This document shows, one piece after another, positions 50,301 through 59,638 of a stretch of DNA of 64,000 nt (within the stretch, counting starts at the first letter, position 1; every line of letters starts with the position of its first letter). Under the pieces are notes generated by a model that saw nothing but the letters and a program-made list of their open reading frames with translations, did no database searches and was not told the origin of the DNA. The DNA comes from Thiodiazotropha sp040793985 (GTDB lineage Bacteria > Pseudomonadota > Gammaproteobacteria > Chromatiales > Chromatiaceae), in NCBI GenBank assembly GCA_040793985.1, contig JBFNJI010000003.1:434001-498000 (forward strand), in the 5' to 3' direction. The translations under genes and the position numbers were made by a program.

Positions 50301-51581
50301 TCAATCCAGGCTATTGAACGCCTCCCCGGCGGCACGGATGGTATTCCGGATATCCTCCTCGCTGTGGGATTGGGAGACGAAACCGGCCTCAAAGGCGGAC
50401 GGCGCCAGGTAGACCCCCCTTTCCAGCATGGCATGATAGAAGGCCTTGAAGCGGGGCAGGTCGCAGGCGGTGGCGGCCGCATAGTCGGTCACGGGGGACT
50501 CGCTGAAGAAGAGGCCGAACATCCCGCCGACGTGATTTTCCGCCAGCGCAATCCCCGCTGCCTCTGCCTGCTGCATAATTCCGGCCACCAGATCGTCAAC
50601 TTTAGCCGACAGCTGTTCGAAGAAACCGGTCGCCGAAATCAGTTCCAGGGTCTTCAGTCCGGCGGTCATCGCAACCGGGTTTCCGGAGAGTGTTCCCGCC
50701 TGGTATACGGGGCCCAGGGGTGCGATCTTCTGCATGATATCGAGACGGCCGCCGAAGGCCCCAACCGGCATGCCGCCGCCGATTACCTTACCCAGAGTGG
50801 TCAGGTCTGGGGTGATGCCGTAATGACCCTGCGCACCTCCCAGGGCGACTCGAAATCCGGTCATCACTTCATCGAAGATCAAAACGGTTCCATATTGATC
50901 GCAGACTTCGCGCAGGGTCTCGAGAAATCCGGGTACGGGGGGGATGCAGTTCATGTTGCCCGCTACCGGTTCAACAATAATGCAGGCGATTTTGTCGCCC
51001 GTCTGGGCGAAGGTTTCACGTACCTGTTGGCTGTCATTGAAGCTCAAGGTGATCGTATGTTCCGCCAGGGCGGCCGGTACCCCGGGCGAGGAGGGTTCAC
51101 CCAAGGTCAGCATCCCGGAGCCGGCCTTTACCAGCAACGAGTCGGAGTGGCCGTGATAACAGCCCTCGAACTTGACGATCTTGTCTCGACCGGTAAAGCC
51201 TCTGGCAAGACGAATCGCCGACATGGTGGCCTCCGTACCGGAGCTGACCATGCGCACCAGATCCATACTCGGTACCAGCTGGCAAACCTTTTCCGCCATC
51301 CGGTTCTCGAGTTCGGTCGGGGCGCCGAAGCTGAGGCCCTTGTTGATAACCGAGGCCACCGCCTCGATCACATCGTGATGGGAGTGACCGAGGATCATCG
51401 GCCCCCAGGAGCCGACATAGTCGATATATCGATTGCCATCCGGGTCAAAGATATAGGGTCCTGCGGCGCAGTCGACAAAGACCGGATCACCACCCACCCC
51501 ATTAAACGCCCTGACCGGTGAATTGACCCCACCGGGTATATGCTTTTGTGCTTCAACGAATAGTTGATGGGAACGCCTCAT
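50301..51581 (-). CDS. hemL: Glutamate-1-semialdehyde 2,1-aminomutase
   Basis: A 426-residue PLP enzyme of the C5 heme pathway. The opening RSHQLFVEAQKHIPGGVNSPVRAFNGVGG (in part: HIPGGVNSPVRAF), VSSGTEATMSAIRLARG, VILIFDEVMTGFR-type ILIFDEVMTGFRV, and the PLP Lys in TTLGKVIGGGMPVGAF. Its ATG overlaps thiE. The order thiD-thiE-hemL is usual in this group. Confidence 0.97.
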   Translation of the reverse strand: MRRSHQLFVEAQKHIPGGVNSPVRAFNGVGGDPVFVDCAAGPYIFDPDGNRYIDYVGSWGPMILGHSHHDVIEAVASVINKGLSFGAPTELENRMAEKVCQLVPSMDLVRMVSSGTEATMSAIRLARGFTGRDKIVKFEGCYHGHSDSLLVKAGSGMLTLGEPSSPGVPAALAEHTITLSFNDSQQVRETFAQTGDKIACIIVEPVAGNMNCIPPVPGFLETLREVCDQYGTVLIFDEVMTGFRVALGGAQGHYGITPDLTTLGKVIGGGMPVGAFGGRLDIMQKIAPLGPVYQAGTLSGNPVAMTAGLKTLELISATGFFEQLSAKVDDLVAGIMQQAEAAGIALAENHVGGMFGLFFSESPVTDYAAATACDLPRFKAFYHAMLERGVYLAPSAFEAGFVSQSHSEEDIRNTIRAAGEAFNSLD

Positions 51582-52231
51582 CGTGGTCTCTCCTCCTGCT
51601 CGAAAAGTCTTGTAAAGCGGCGGCAGGCCGTCTGGATATCCACCTCGCCGAATACCCCATGTATGACTGCCAGCATATCCGCGCCCGCATTGATCAATGG
51701 GGCGCCATTCTCCGGCGTTATCCCGCCGATGGCAACCAGGGGTATGCCCAGTTCGCTTTTCGCCGCGCTCAACAGTTCGATATGGGCCCGTACTGCATCG
51801 GGTTTGCTGCGGGATGGGAAGAAGCGACCGAAGGCGATATAGTCGGCGCCGCTAGCTGCCGCTTCACGGGCGCGTCCGAGTTGGTTATAGCAGGAGATGC
51901 CGATGACGGCTCGCTTGCCCAGGTGCTTGCGGGCGAATGAGAGAGAGCTGTCTTGCGCACCGAGGTGAACACCGCCAGCGTCCACCCGGGCGGCAAGATC
52001 GACGTCATCGTTGATGATCAGTAGCGCATCGCGATCCCTGCACAGACCGCTCAAGGTGGCGGCATCCGCAAGCCGCTGGGCGGTACTCCCGGTCTTATCC
52101 CGGTATTGGATGACAGTGGCACCACCCGACAGCGCCGCTTCCGCGTGTCGCAGCAACAGATCCCCGGGACTGAGCTGAGAGTCGGTAATTGCATACAGGC
52201 CGCGCAATACCGATGTTCTGTCATCCATCAT
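51578..52231 (-). CDS. thiE: Thiamine-phosphate synthase
   Basis: A 217-residue enzyme that joins HMP-PP and thiazole phosphate. Signatures are YAITDSQL, ALSGGATVIQYRDKTG, LLIINDDVDLAARVDAGGVHLG (in part: INDDVDLAARV and GVHLG), GISCYNQLGRA, ADYIAFGRFFPSRSK and VAIGGITPEN. The ATG at 52231 overlaps the thiD stop; a second ATG follows at once. Confidence 0.95.
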   Translation of the reverse strand: MMDDRTSVLRGLYAITDSQLSPGDLLLRHAEAALSGGATVIQYRDKTGSTAQRLADAATLSGLCRDRDALLIINDDVDLAARVDAGGVHLGAQDSSLSFARKHLGKRAVIGISCYNQLGRAREAAASGADYIAFGRFFPSRSKPDAVRAHIELLSAAKSELGIPLVAIGGITPENGAPLINAGADMLAVIHGVFGEVDIQTACRRFTRLFEQEERPR

Positions 52232-53048
52232 GGTGTTGACCACGCTGAAGTGTAAACAGCCGTTCGGGGATGGCCTGGCAGCGCCCAGTCCTAAATCCAT
52301 TCGAGATCGCCGACCAGCTGTAGGCCAAGCCCTGCTCCACGGCGGCCTGCATTGTCTCGCCCAGGGCCATTCTGGCCGCAATGGCGGAGGTCAGGGTACA
52401 GCCCGAGCCGTGAAATTCCCCCGCCAAACGCTGCCAGCGGGAGTGAATCGGGGCTGTGTCAGGACGGTAGAGACGGTGGATGATCTCCGTTCCCGGGTCG
52501 GGGTCGTGGCTGCCGGTTATGAGAACCGCCTCTGCACCAAGCGCCAACAACCGGCGAGCAATGATTTGGTAGTCGCCGACTCCTTCCGATCCGGCCAAAC
52601 TCACCGCCTCGGGCACGTTGGGTGTGAGCAGTCGGCACAAGGGGATGAGTGCCTGACGGATATAATCGATCAACTCCTGATTGGCGAGTTCGCCGCCACC
52701 GCCGGCCGCCAAAACCGGATCGAATACCACGGGTATTGTCTGATGACTCCGCAGGAACTCGGCAATCGCCTCCGCCGCCGGGAGGCTGCCGATGAGCCCG
52801 ATTTTGACTATGGCCACCCGGCAGTCGCCTAGGATCGCGTTGACCTGATCCTTCAGGATCGAGGCTTCGATGGGAATCAACTGACTGACATTGCAGCTGT
52901 CCTGCACCGTGAGACAGGTCAATGCAGTGGCGGCGTGGCAGCCGTTGGCCGCGATCGCTTCGATATCTGCCTGAATCCCGGCACCGCCTCCGGGATCGTG
53001 TCCGCCGATGGTCAAAACCACGGGCAGCGAAGGTGATTTGTCATACAT
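52221..53048 (-). CDS. thiD: Hydroxymethylpyrimidine (phosphate) kinase
   Basis: A 275-residue kinase. Opening VVLTIGGHDPGGGAGIQADI, TALTCLTVQDSC, VVFDPVLAAGGGG, LLTPNVPEA and the anion-hole FHGSGCTLTSAIAA. It phosphorylates HMP and HMP-P in thiamine synthesis. ATG 53048 is chosen as the start of the conserved part. No TPP riboswitch was found upstream. Confidence 0.95.
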   Translation of the reverse strand: MYDKSPSLPVVLTIGGHDPGGGAGIQADIEAIAANGCHAATALTCLTVQDSCNVSQLIPIEASILKDQVNAILGDCRVAIVKIGLIGSLPAAEAIAEFLRSHQTIPVVFDPVLAAGGGGELANQELIDYIRQALIPLCRLLTPNVPEAVSLAGSEGVGDYQIIARRLLALGAEAVLITGSHDPDPGTEIIHRLYRPDTAPIHSRWQRLAGEFHGSGCTLTSAIAARMALGETMQAAVEQGLAYSWSAISNGFRTGRCQAIPERLFTLQRGQHHDG

Positions 53049-53357
53049 ACCGGAATTGTATCCCTTTTTGTGCGTTCTGTGGTTTTTCCACAAGGCCCGG
53101 CAAAGACGGGGTTGTGGTGGACAGAAAACCCTATATCCTATGCCGTCCTATCCCATGGGGAATATATTTTTTCAATTGAAATGGAGAGTTGGATTAAGGG
53201 TTTTTCCTAGGATTGAGCGCTATCACTGCTAGACTCAGGGTGTAAATGGCGTTTGAGGCATCGGATTTGGTGTAATACAACGTCGTTTATTAAGTAACTG
53301 GCTGGCAGCCGTATTTGCAGGCATTAATGAAAAAAAATGACTGTGAGGAAATGAGAG
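53049..53357. promoter_or_regulatory. 309-bp divergent intergenic region between thiD and the DUF5063 gene
   Basis: This region contains a small hairpin TGTGG-TTTTT-CCACA (53078-53092) and AT-rich stretches near 53165-53180. No riboswitch core, gene or clear promoter pair was found. Rubredoxin, sometimes found here in related genomes, is absent. Confidence 0.4.
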
Positions 53358-53834
53358 ATGAGCCCACAAATAGAACAACTTGAAGCACTGGCTCGCAACT
53401 ATTGCGAACTGGTAGAGAGCCTGCAAGAGGGAAACACACAGTGGCTGCAAGAGGTAGCCAGCCTGCTTCCACGCCTGCATGCGGCGGTTGCCGCACTCAA
53501 TATGCCGGCACCACGAAAAAGCCACTATACGATGGCCGATCTCGATGCCAGATTCGAACTCTACACCTACCTCAGGGAGCTATTGGGAGACCGTGACAGT
53601 TACTGGATGGAATATGACGTTGCGGGTGACGGCCTGAGCATGAGCGGCAGCCTGGCGGACGATCTCACCGATATCTATTGCGAGCTGAAGAACGGACTGA
53701 AGCTGCTGGACGGCCACCCACAGCGGGCCGTCGAGGGCTGGCACATGGGATTCCATCTCCATTGGGGGCAGCATCTCCTGGATGCGGAACGCCACCTCTA
53801 TGATCTGAACGCCCGCGATCAGCTTGCAACCTAG
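53358..53834 (+). CDS. DUF5063-family protein
   Basis: A 158-residue acidic helical protein beginning MSPQIEQLEALARNYCELVE. Typical pieces are LPRLHAAVAALNMP, SYWMEYDV, SLADDLTDIYCELKNGL and GFHLHWGQHLLDAERHLYDL. The ATG follows GTGAGGAAATGAGAG, with GAGG 12 bases upstream. Function unknown. Confidence 0.82.
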   Translation: MSPQIEQLEALARNYCELVESLQEGNTQWLQEVASLLPRLHAAVAALNMPAPRKSHYTMADLDARFELYTYLRELLGDRDSYWMEYDVAGDGLSMSGSLADDLTDIYCELKNGLKLLDGHPQRAVEGWHMGFHLHWGQHLLDAERHLYDLNARDQLAT

Positions 53835-53973
53835 TCGGACGGAAGATCGTCTTGCTCGCCGACTGAAGGGAAACCGATAAAACCAACTTTTTTTCTATGT
53901 TAATTGGCATAGCCGTGCCGTTTCTTGATAGTATGGTGCGTATACAGTATTTAATGAATTCAGGAGATCCGGC

Positions 53974-54342
53974 ATGAGTTTAAATGCCCTTAACGAGAGC
54001 GACTTAACCCTGACCAGTACTGCACAGAGCAAGATGGTCGAACTCTTTGAGCAGGTCGATGAGACGATCGAGGGTGTGAGGGTTTTCGCCACCCCGGGCG
54101 GCTGCAGCGGTATCAGCTTCGGTATGACCTTCAGCGATGCGATCAACGATAATGACGGTGTGCTCGAGTGTGACGGATTCAAGGTGATCGTCGATGACGG
54201 CACCCTGCAGTACCTGCGTGGTGTGGAGATCGATTTCATCGATCAGGGGGACGGCAATGCCAGTTTTGTGTTCAACAATCTGCAACCGGTAGGGGGAGGC
54301 TGCAATACCTGCGGTTCATCCTCAGGAGGCGGATGCGGCTAA
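53974..54342 (+). CDS. A-type iron-sulfur carrier (IscA/HesB family) with unusual Cys-rich end
   Basis: A 122-residue protein with the HesB fold. LTLTSTAQSKMVELFEQ, the first ligand in TPGGCSGISFGM, VIVDDGTLQYLRGVEIDFI and SFVFNNLQPVGGGCNTCGSS at the end. The usual C-G-C-G ending is replaced by CNTCGSSSGGGCG. It probably carries Fe or Fe-S to target enzymes. The ATG has AGGAGATC upstream. An intrinsic terminator follows. Confidence 0.9.
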   Translation: MSLNALNESDLTLTSTAQSKMVELFEQVDETIEGVRVFATPGGCSGISFGMTFSDAINDNDGVLECDGFKVIVDDGTLQYLRGVEIDFIDQGDGNASFVFNNLQPVGGGCNTCGSSSGGGCG

Positions 54343-54433
54343 ACAAGTCTGTGACGCCGACGCTCGTTGTTGATTGGAGAGGTGCTTCGGGGCGCAGCGA
54401 TCTTCACTGACAGATAGGACGTGTTGTATCTGG

Positions 54434-54465
54434 AAACCGTGTACAGTTATTCTGACACGGTTTTT
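54434..54465 (+). terminator. Intrinsic terminator after the Fe-S carrier gene
   Basis: AAACCGTGT / ACACGGTTT stem with a 12-base loop and TTTTT at its end, 92 bp after the stop. Confidence 0.82.
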
Positions 54466-54491
54466 CATTGCACGATTTTCAGGGTAGCGGG

Positions 54492-55691
54492 ATGAACGAC
54501 AGGGTAGTGGATCTATTGGTTGTGGGGGCGGGAATCAGCGGCCTGGGTTTGGCGCTGATGGCGAGACGCAGGGGTGTCCAATCCCTGGTTCTCGAGGCTG
54601 GCGGGCACATAGGTGGCGCCATAAACAGCCACAGGTTCGAAACCGATAAGGGTATTTTCTGGGCCGAGTTGGGTGGCCACACCTGCTACAACAGTTATGG
54701 AAATCTACTGCAACTGCTGCAGGAGACTGGTCAGCTCGACAAACTGCAACCGAAACAGAAATTGCGCTATTGGCTGCAGTGCGAGGGTCGCCTCACATCC
54801 ATACCCTCCCGATTGAACTATCTGGAGCTGCTCGGGGTCTTGCCCCGCCTCTGGTTGAGCCAGAAAAAGGGGCGCACCGCCGCCGAATATTTCGGCCAAA
54901 TCATCGGCCGGCGTAATTTCAAACGGGTGCTGGGTCCTGCGCTGGATGCGGTGGTCTGTCAGCCGGCCGCCGAATTTCCGGCCGATGCCCTGTTTCGCAA
55001 AAAGCCGAGACGGAAGGAGATAGTCCGCAGTTTTACCGGCGCAGAGGGATTGCAGTCGTTTGTCGAGGGCATGGTGAAGCAGCTCGAGATAGGGCTCCAT
55101 AGCCCGGTGAGCGATCTGCAGAGAGACGGTGATCACTATCGGGTAGTGACGGAAGATGGCGCCGTTGCGGCGAAAAACGTCGCCCTGGCGGTTGCGCCAG
55201 ATGTTGCCGCAGGGATTCTTGCGCGCTCGATGCCGGATCTGGCGACAGCGTTGCGAGAGATCGAGATGGCCACTATCGAGAGCCACAGCGTATTGCTCAG
55301 GAGGGACCGGCTCGCGCTGCCGCCACTGGCGGGGATTATCGGTGTCGCCGACGATTTTTACTCCGCGGTATCGAGGGATCTGGTGCCCGACGAACACTAT
55401 CGGGCCTTTACCTTTCACTTTCGCCCAAACGGTCTCGATGAGACGGGGCGCCTGGGGAGAATCAGCGAGGTTTTGGGTGTGGAGCCCGGTGCGTTCGAGT
55501 CCCATGTCAGCTGCAGGAACCGACTCCCCGCCCTGCGCGTGGGCCACGCCGAGAGGGTTTCCCGGATCGATGAGTTGCTGCAGGGCGGCAGACTCGCGTT
55601 GACCGGGAACTGGTTTTCCGGAGTCTCCATCGAGGATAGCCTGATCCGCTCCAATGAGGAGTGTCTAAGACTCTTCGGTACGGCCGATTAA
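54492..55691 (+). CDS. FAD-dependent oxidoreductase, protoporphyrinogen-oxidase-like
   Basis: A 399-residue flavoprotein. The dinucleotide fold is DLLVVGAGISGLGLALMARRRG (GxGxxG at the start) and LVLEAGGHIGGAINS; the C-terminal FAD motif is ALTGNWFSGVSIEDSL. The sequence resembles HemY/HemG-type or phytoene-desaturase-like oxidases. It could oxidise a porphyrinogen or a carotenoid-like compound. The exact substrate is not shown. The ATG lies about 27 bp after the terminator. Confidence 0.85.
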   Translation: MNDRVVDLLVVGAGISGLGLALMARRRGVQSLVLEAGGHIGGAINSHRFETDKGIFWAELGGHTCYNSYGNLLQLLQETGQLDKLQPKQKLRYWLQCEGRLTSIPSRLNYLELLGVLPRLWLSQKKGRTAAEYFGQIIGRRNFKRVLGPALDAVVCQPAAEFPADALFRKKPRRKEIVRSFTGAEGLQSFVEGMVKQLEIGLHSPVSDLQRDGDHYRVVTEDGAVAAKNVALAVAPDVAAGILARSMPDLATALREIEMATIESHSVLLRRDRLALPPLAGIIGVADDFYSAVSRDLVPDEHYRAFTFHFRPNGLDETGRLGRISEVLGVEPGAFESHVSCRNRLPALRVGHAERVSRIDELLQGGRLALTGNWFSGVSIEDSLIRSNEECLRLFGTAD

Positions 55692-55694
55692 AGC

Positions 55695-58133
55695 CTATGA
55701 ACGGGGTGGGGCAAGACTCAGTGTAAGCGTCTCCGGAGGCAGGCAGACCTGGTCGTTACAGGCCTGCAGACGTATCTCTACCGGTAGTGACAAGGGCGCG
55801 AAGGAGCTGTCCTTGCTGGAGACAAAGGCCTGCAGGCGCACCCTGCCGGTATAGACGGAGAGGGGCTGTTGCTGAAAAGCGAGCTGTTGCTGCTCTCCCC
55901 GGGGATAGGTTACCGGTCCCAATTTAAAGCCCTTTGCCCTGTCGGGCAGGCTCATCCGGGTTGCAATCAGGTCCTTCGCCATGGGTTGGTTTGAATTGGT
56001 ATGCCAACCATCGGGGATGTGGATATCGACGCTCAGCATCAGCTGGTCCGGGGTCGACGACAATGCCCCCTCGACCCTGATGCCACCCTGGGCGGCATAG
56101 GCGCGGGCTTCGAGCTCGCCATGCAGATGGTTGGCAGCGGCACCAAGAAGATAACCGTAGCTGGTGGGGCTGCTCTCCACGGACGGGGCGAAGCGCGCGA
56201 TCAGGGCATCTGTCAGCTTGCGGTAGTCGAGCTTGCCGCTACGTTGCCAAAGACGTTGCAGGGCATGGATCGCCACCGAACTTCCGGAGGGCATGGCATT
56301 GTCCGAACCCTCGTCCTTGGGGCGCCCCATTGCGGTGATGGTGCTCTCTGCCTCACTCATGAAGAAGCCGTCGTTCTGCTCATCGAGAAAGCGATCGATC
56401 AGTGCCTCGACCAGCTCCTCGGCCCGCTCCAGCCACTTGGGTTCATTTGTCAGATCGTAGAGGTAGAGCAGCGCCTCTGCGAGGTAGGCGTAATCCTCCT
56501 GGGATGCGGCGATGGAGGATTGGCCGTCGAGATGTACCCGCCACAGTCTGCCTTTGCCGCGCCGGTTATGATGCCAAACGAACTCGGCCGCTTCAACGGC
56601 TGCCTGGCGATAGTCCGCGCGGTCAAGTATATCGGCGGCCTGGGCGAATGCGGTAATCATCATGCCGTTCCAGGCGGTCACGATCTTGTCATCCCGCAGG
56701 GGGGCGGGGCGGCGGTTTCTGGCCTTGAGCAGTTTGCGATTTATCTGATCCAGCTGCTGGCGCAGGGCTTTGACCGGCAGCTCATGCTCCTCGGCATAGC
56801 CTTCCAGCCCCTGGGGGAGGTGGAGGATATTGCTGCCTTCGAAGTTGCCGCTGGCTGTCACCCCGTACAGGGTCTGGGCCAGCTCTTGTTCCCGGGGGTC
56901 CAGCGCTGCCGCAAGCTCTGCCTCTGTCCAGGTGAAGAAGCGGCCCTCCTCGCCCTCGCTGTCGGCGTCGGTGGCGGAGTAGAATCCCCCCTCTGGCAGC
57001 CGCATCTCGCGCAATACGTAATCCAGGGTCTGGGTTGCCACGCGGCGGAACTGCTCGCGGCCCGTGATCCGCCATGCGCGGAGATAGACGCGGCTGAGGT
57101 GGGCCTGATTGTAGAGCATCTTCTCGAAGTGGGGGACCAGCCACTCATAGTCGGTTGAATAGCGGTGGAAACCACCGGCCACCTGATCGTAGATGCCACC
57201 GCGGGCCATGTGATCAAGGGTGATTTCGAGCATCTCGAGTGCCTGCGGATCATGATTTCGCTCCGCCTGATCGAGAAGCAGATAGAGCCAGGGCTCGCGG
57301 GGGAATTTGGGGGCCTGGCCGAATCCACCCTGTATCTCATCAAAGGATTTCCGCATCATCCCCAGGGCGGCGTCGAATGCCTCCTTGTCCAATGCCTTGG
57401 CCTGTCCCGCCAGGCTGTTGCTAGTCTCCACCGCCGAGGCGACCCGTTCGGCCTGCTCCTCGACATCACCTTTGCGCTCCCGCCAAAGCCGCTCTATCTG
57501 CTGCAGCAGTGAAGTGAACTGGTCGGGAGTGAAGTAGGTGCCGCCGAAGAAGGGCTTACCCTGTGGGGTGAGGAAACTCGACATCGGCCAGCCGCCATGC
57601 CCAGTCATCAGCATCACAGCGGACATGTAGACCTGGTCGACGTCCGGGTGGCTCTCACGATCGACCTTGATCGGGACGAAGTGTTCGTTGAGGAAAGCGG
57701 CGATGGTGGGATCTTCGAAACTCTCTCTCTCCATCACGTGACACCAGTGGCAGGTGGAGTAACCGATGGAGAGGAAGACCGGTTTCTTCTCCCGCTTTGC
57801 CCTTGCAAATGCCTTATCCGACCAGGGATACCAATCCACCGGATTATGAGCGTGTTGCAGCAGATAAGGGGAGTCTTCAAAGATCAGGCGGTTGATATAT
57901 TTCGGGGTGCCGTCTTCATTGAAATGTTCGGTGCGTGGGCGATAGGCGATCCCCTTGGCGAGATAGGCAGTTTTGAGTTTCTGCTCCATTTGCGGTGACC
58001 TTTCGACCTGGTAGGCCTGTGCGATGACTGGCAGGATCATGCCCAGCATCAGACCGAGGAGGCGTATTGCGCGTCCGGTCATCGGCTGGGGTTGGCTGTG
58101 ACTGATGGCGGTACTGATGGATAATCTGGGCAT
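55695..58133 (-). CDS. Secreted DUF255 thioredoxin-like protein fused to a DsbD-alpha-like domain
   Basis: An 812-residue protein with a signal peptide (MTGRAIRLLGLMLGMILPVIAQA at codons 18-40; an ATG at codon 18, 58082, is an alternative start). DUF255 follows: SPYLLQHAHNPVDWYPW, GYSTCHWCHVMERESFED (CxxC) and GGWPMSSFLTPQG. The glucosidase-like toroid (about 250-640) is typical of the YyaL/SSP411 family. The last 120 residues, SVDIHIPDGWHTNSNQPM to LQACNDQVCLPPETLTL, match the N-terminal domain of DsbD with its two Cys. The family is normally cytosolic in other organisms; here it is exported. A rhodanese gene stands just upstream. Confidence 0.9.
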   Translation of the reverse strand: MPRLSISTAISHSQPQPMTGRAIRLLGLMLGMILPVIAQAYQVERSPQMEQKLKTAYLAKGIAYRPRTEHFNEDGTPKYINRLIFEDSPYLLQHAHNPVDWYPWSDKAFARAKREKKPVFLSIGYSTCHWCHVMERESFEDPTIAAFLNEHFVPIKVDRESHPDVDQVYMSAVMLMTGHGGWPMSSFLTPQGKPFFGGTYFTPDQFTSLLQQIERLWRERKGDVEEQAERVASAVETSNSLAGQAKALDKEAFDAALGMMRKSFDEIQGGFGQAPKFPREPWLYLLLDQAERNHDPQALEMLEITLDHMARGGIYDQVAGGFHRYSTDYEWLVPHFEKMLYNQAHLSRVYLRAWRITGREQFRRVATQTLDYVLREMRLPEGGFYSATDADSEGEEGRFFTWTEAELAAALDPREQELAQTLYGVTASGNFEGSNILHLPQGLEGYAEEHELPVKALRQQLDQINRKLLKARNRRPAPLRDDKIVTAWNGMMITAFAQAADILDRADYRQAAVEAAEFVWHHNRRGKGRLWRVHLDGQSSIAASQEDYAYLAEALLYLYDLTNEPKWLERAEELVEALIDRFLDEQNDGFFMSEAESTITAMGRPKDEGSDNAMPSGSSVAIHALQRLWQRSGKLDYRKLTDALIARFAPSVESSPTSYGYLLGAAANHLHGELEARAYAAQGGIRVEGALSSTPDQLMLSVDIHIPDGWHTNSNQPMAKDLIATRMSLPDRAKGFKLGPVTYPRGEQQQLAFQQQPLSVYTGRVRLQAFVSSKDSSFAPLSLPVEIRLQACNDQVCLPPETLTLSLAPPRS

Positions 58134-58142
58134 ATCGTTCGG

Positions 58143-59039
58143 TCAATAGCTGAGCTTGACCTGCAGATCCATCGGCAGTGCATGGTTGGATGCCCACTCC
58201 TGTGTTGAGCCATCGTAAAGCCTGCTCTTACGATTGCCCAGGAGCTCATGGGAGACAAACCAACCCAGTGCAGCCCGGTTGCCGGTGTGGCAGTAGTTTA
58301 TCTGGTCTCCATCCAGCGGTACCCTGCTCGATGTGTAGATGCGCTGCAGATTCTCCAGGCTATGGAGCTTGCCGCCGCCGTTCACCGTTAGCCAGTCGTA
58401 GTTGAGGTGTAGTGCATTGGGTAGCCTGCCGGGCCTCTCTTTGCCGCCTCCGCCATAGATTCCGAGATATTCCGCCCTGGTCCTGTTATCCACGATCTGG
58501 CTACCGCCGCTGATTGCTGACTTCACCTCTTCGATGCCGGGATTCATCTGCTTGCGATAGCTGGCCTTGAAGGTTTTGGGCTTTAGCTGGTTGTTTCCCT
58601 TTTCAAGCGGATAGACCCGTTTTTCCGCATAACCGACCAGGCCTCCGTCGAGTATCGAAATCCGATCGTGGCCCAGTACCTTGAAGGTCCAGTAGACTCT
58701 TGCGGCGACCGCCATGTCCCCCGCGCTGGCGCCCAGGGAGATCAAGACCACATGGCTGTTGTTGTCGATACCCAGGGAACCGATCAGTTTTTCAAGCAGG
58801 GGTACCGGCGGTATGTTCTTGGGTTGTCCCTTTTTTTCCACTCGCCACTGGGCATAGTTGGTGTTGATCGCTCCGGGAATATGAAAGCGCAGGTAGTTTT
58901 GGTTGTCCTGCAGATCGAGTAGGACAAGATCGGATTTGTCTCTGTTTTCATGCAGCCATGCCGGGGTTACCAGGGGCTCCACTGCAGCTGCCAGAATGCC
59001 TGGAAACAGCAGCAGCAGGAGAATTAGGCATCTTTTCAT
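58143..59039 (-). CDS. Secreted two-domain rhodanese
   Basis: A 298-residue sulfurtransferase with a signal peptide (MKRCLILLLLLFPGILAAAV). The first rhodanese domain (about 25-150) lacks a catalytic Cys: its active loop reads VLISLGASAGDMA. The second (about 170-290) has the catalytic Cys in NYCHTGNRAALGWF. Such proteins transfer sulfane sulfur and fit periplasmic thiosulfate or thiol metabolism. ATG 59039 is chosen over a further upstream codon. It lies 9 bp before the DUF255 gene and they are likely cotranscribed. Confidence 0.92.
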   Translation of the reverse strand: MKRCLILLLLLFPGILAAAVEPLVTPAWLHENRDKSDLVLLDLQDNQNYLRFHIPGAINTNYAQWRVEKKGQPKNIPPVPLLEKLIGSLGIDNNSHVVLISLGASAGDMAVAARVYWTFKVLGHDRISILDGGLVGYAEKRVYPLEKGNNQLKPKTFKASYRKQMNPGIEEVKSAISGGSQIVDNRTRAEYLGIYGGGGKERPGRLPNALHLNYDWLTVNGGGKLHSLENLQRIYTSSRVPLDGDQINYCHTGNRAALGWFVSHELLGNRKSRLYDGSTQEWASNHALPMDLQVKLSY

Positions 59040-59218
59040 ATCGGTTATTTCCTTGTGCGCCAAATGAATGCTGGATTGAATTCAGTGCAGCATGATCGCA
59101 TCATTCAACAATCAGATCGATATCACGCAGGAAAGTTGCGTGGTCGTCTAAACTGCTGGATCAATGTGGATTTCCCGTCGTGCTGTGTCAGAATAGCGTG
59201 AACACAGAGAGATCAACC

Positions 59219-59623
59219 ATGATGATGTATCGAACAGCACTTATCCTATTACTCCTGTTTGCTGTGGGAAGTCTCCCCGCTGCTGATTTCGAAGAAGCCA
59301 TGGAGGCCCTCGACAATGGCGAACACCGGGAAGCCTATCGAGGCTTCAAGCGCTTGGCGAAGCAATACCATGTCGAGGCGCAATACCAGCTTGGCATGCT
59401 CTATCTCTTCGGCAAGGGGGTGAGGGAGGATGCCGCTCAGGGTATCGCATGGCTGAAGGAGGCGGCCGAAAACGGTTACTACCTGGCGGCCAGTGAGCTT
59501 GGGCAGATCTATCTCTCGGGCCGGGGCGTGGATGTGGATGAACAGGAGGCGATCAAGTGGCTGGAGTTGGCCACGATGATCGCGGAAGAGAATGAGGGGG
59601 AGGCCGAGGATGGCTGTGATTAG
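59219..59623 (+). CDS. Sel1-repeat secreted protein
   Basis: A 134-residue protein with a signal peptide (to about 22, LPAAD) and two Sel1 repeats: VEAQYQLGMLYLFGKGVREDAAQGIAWLKEAA (in part) and LAASELGQIYLSGRGVDVDEQEAIKWLELA (in part). It ends in an acidic tail with a Cys. Start ATG 59219 is preferred. It is 15 bp before the gspA-like gene, and may assist the secretion system. Confidence 0.85.
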   Translation: MMMYRTALILLLLFAVGSLPAADFEEAMEALDNGEHREAYRGFKRLAKQYHVEAQYQLGMLYLFGKGVREDAAQGIAWLKEAAENGYYLAASELGQIYLSGRGVDVDEQEAIKWLELATMIAEENEGEAEDGCD

Positions 59624-59638
59624 CCACCCTGTTATGGC

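Noticed and set aside
50295..51521. Open plus-strand frame of 408 codons
   Set aside because: It is the antisense of hemL; no family features.
53049..53357. TPP riboswitch upstream of thiD
   Set aside because: Neither strand contains the conserved CTGAGA and GAACCTGA-type core sequences.
56001..57158. Open plus-strand frame of 385 codons
   Set aside because: It is the antisense of the DUF255 gene.
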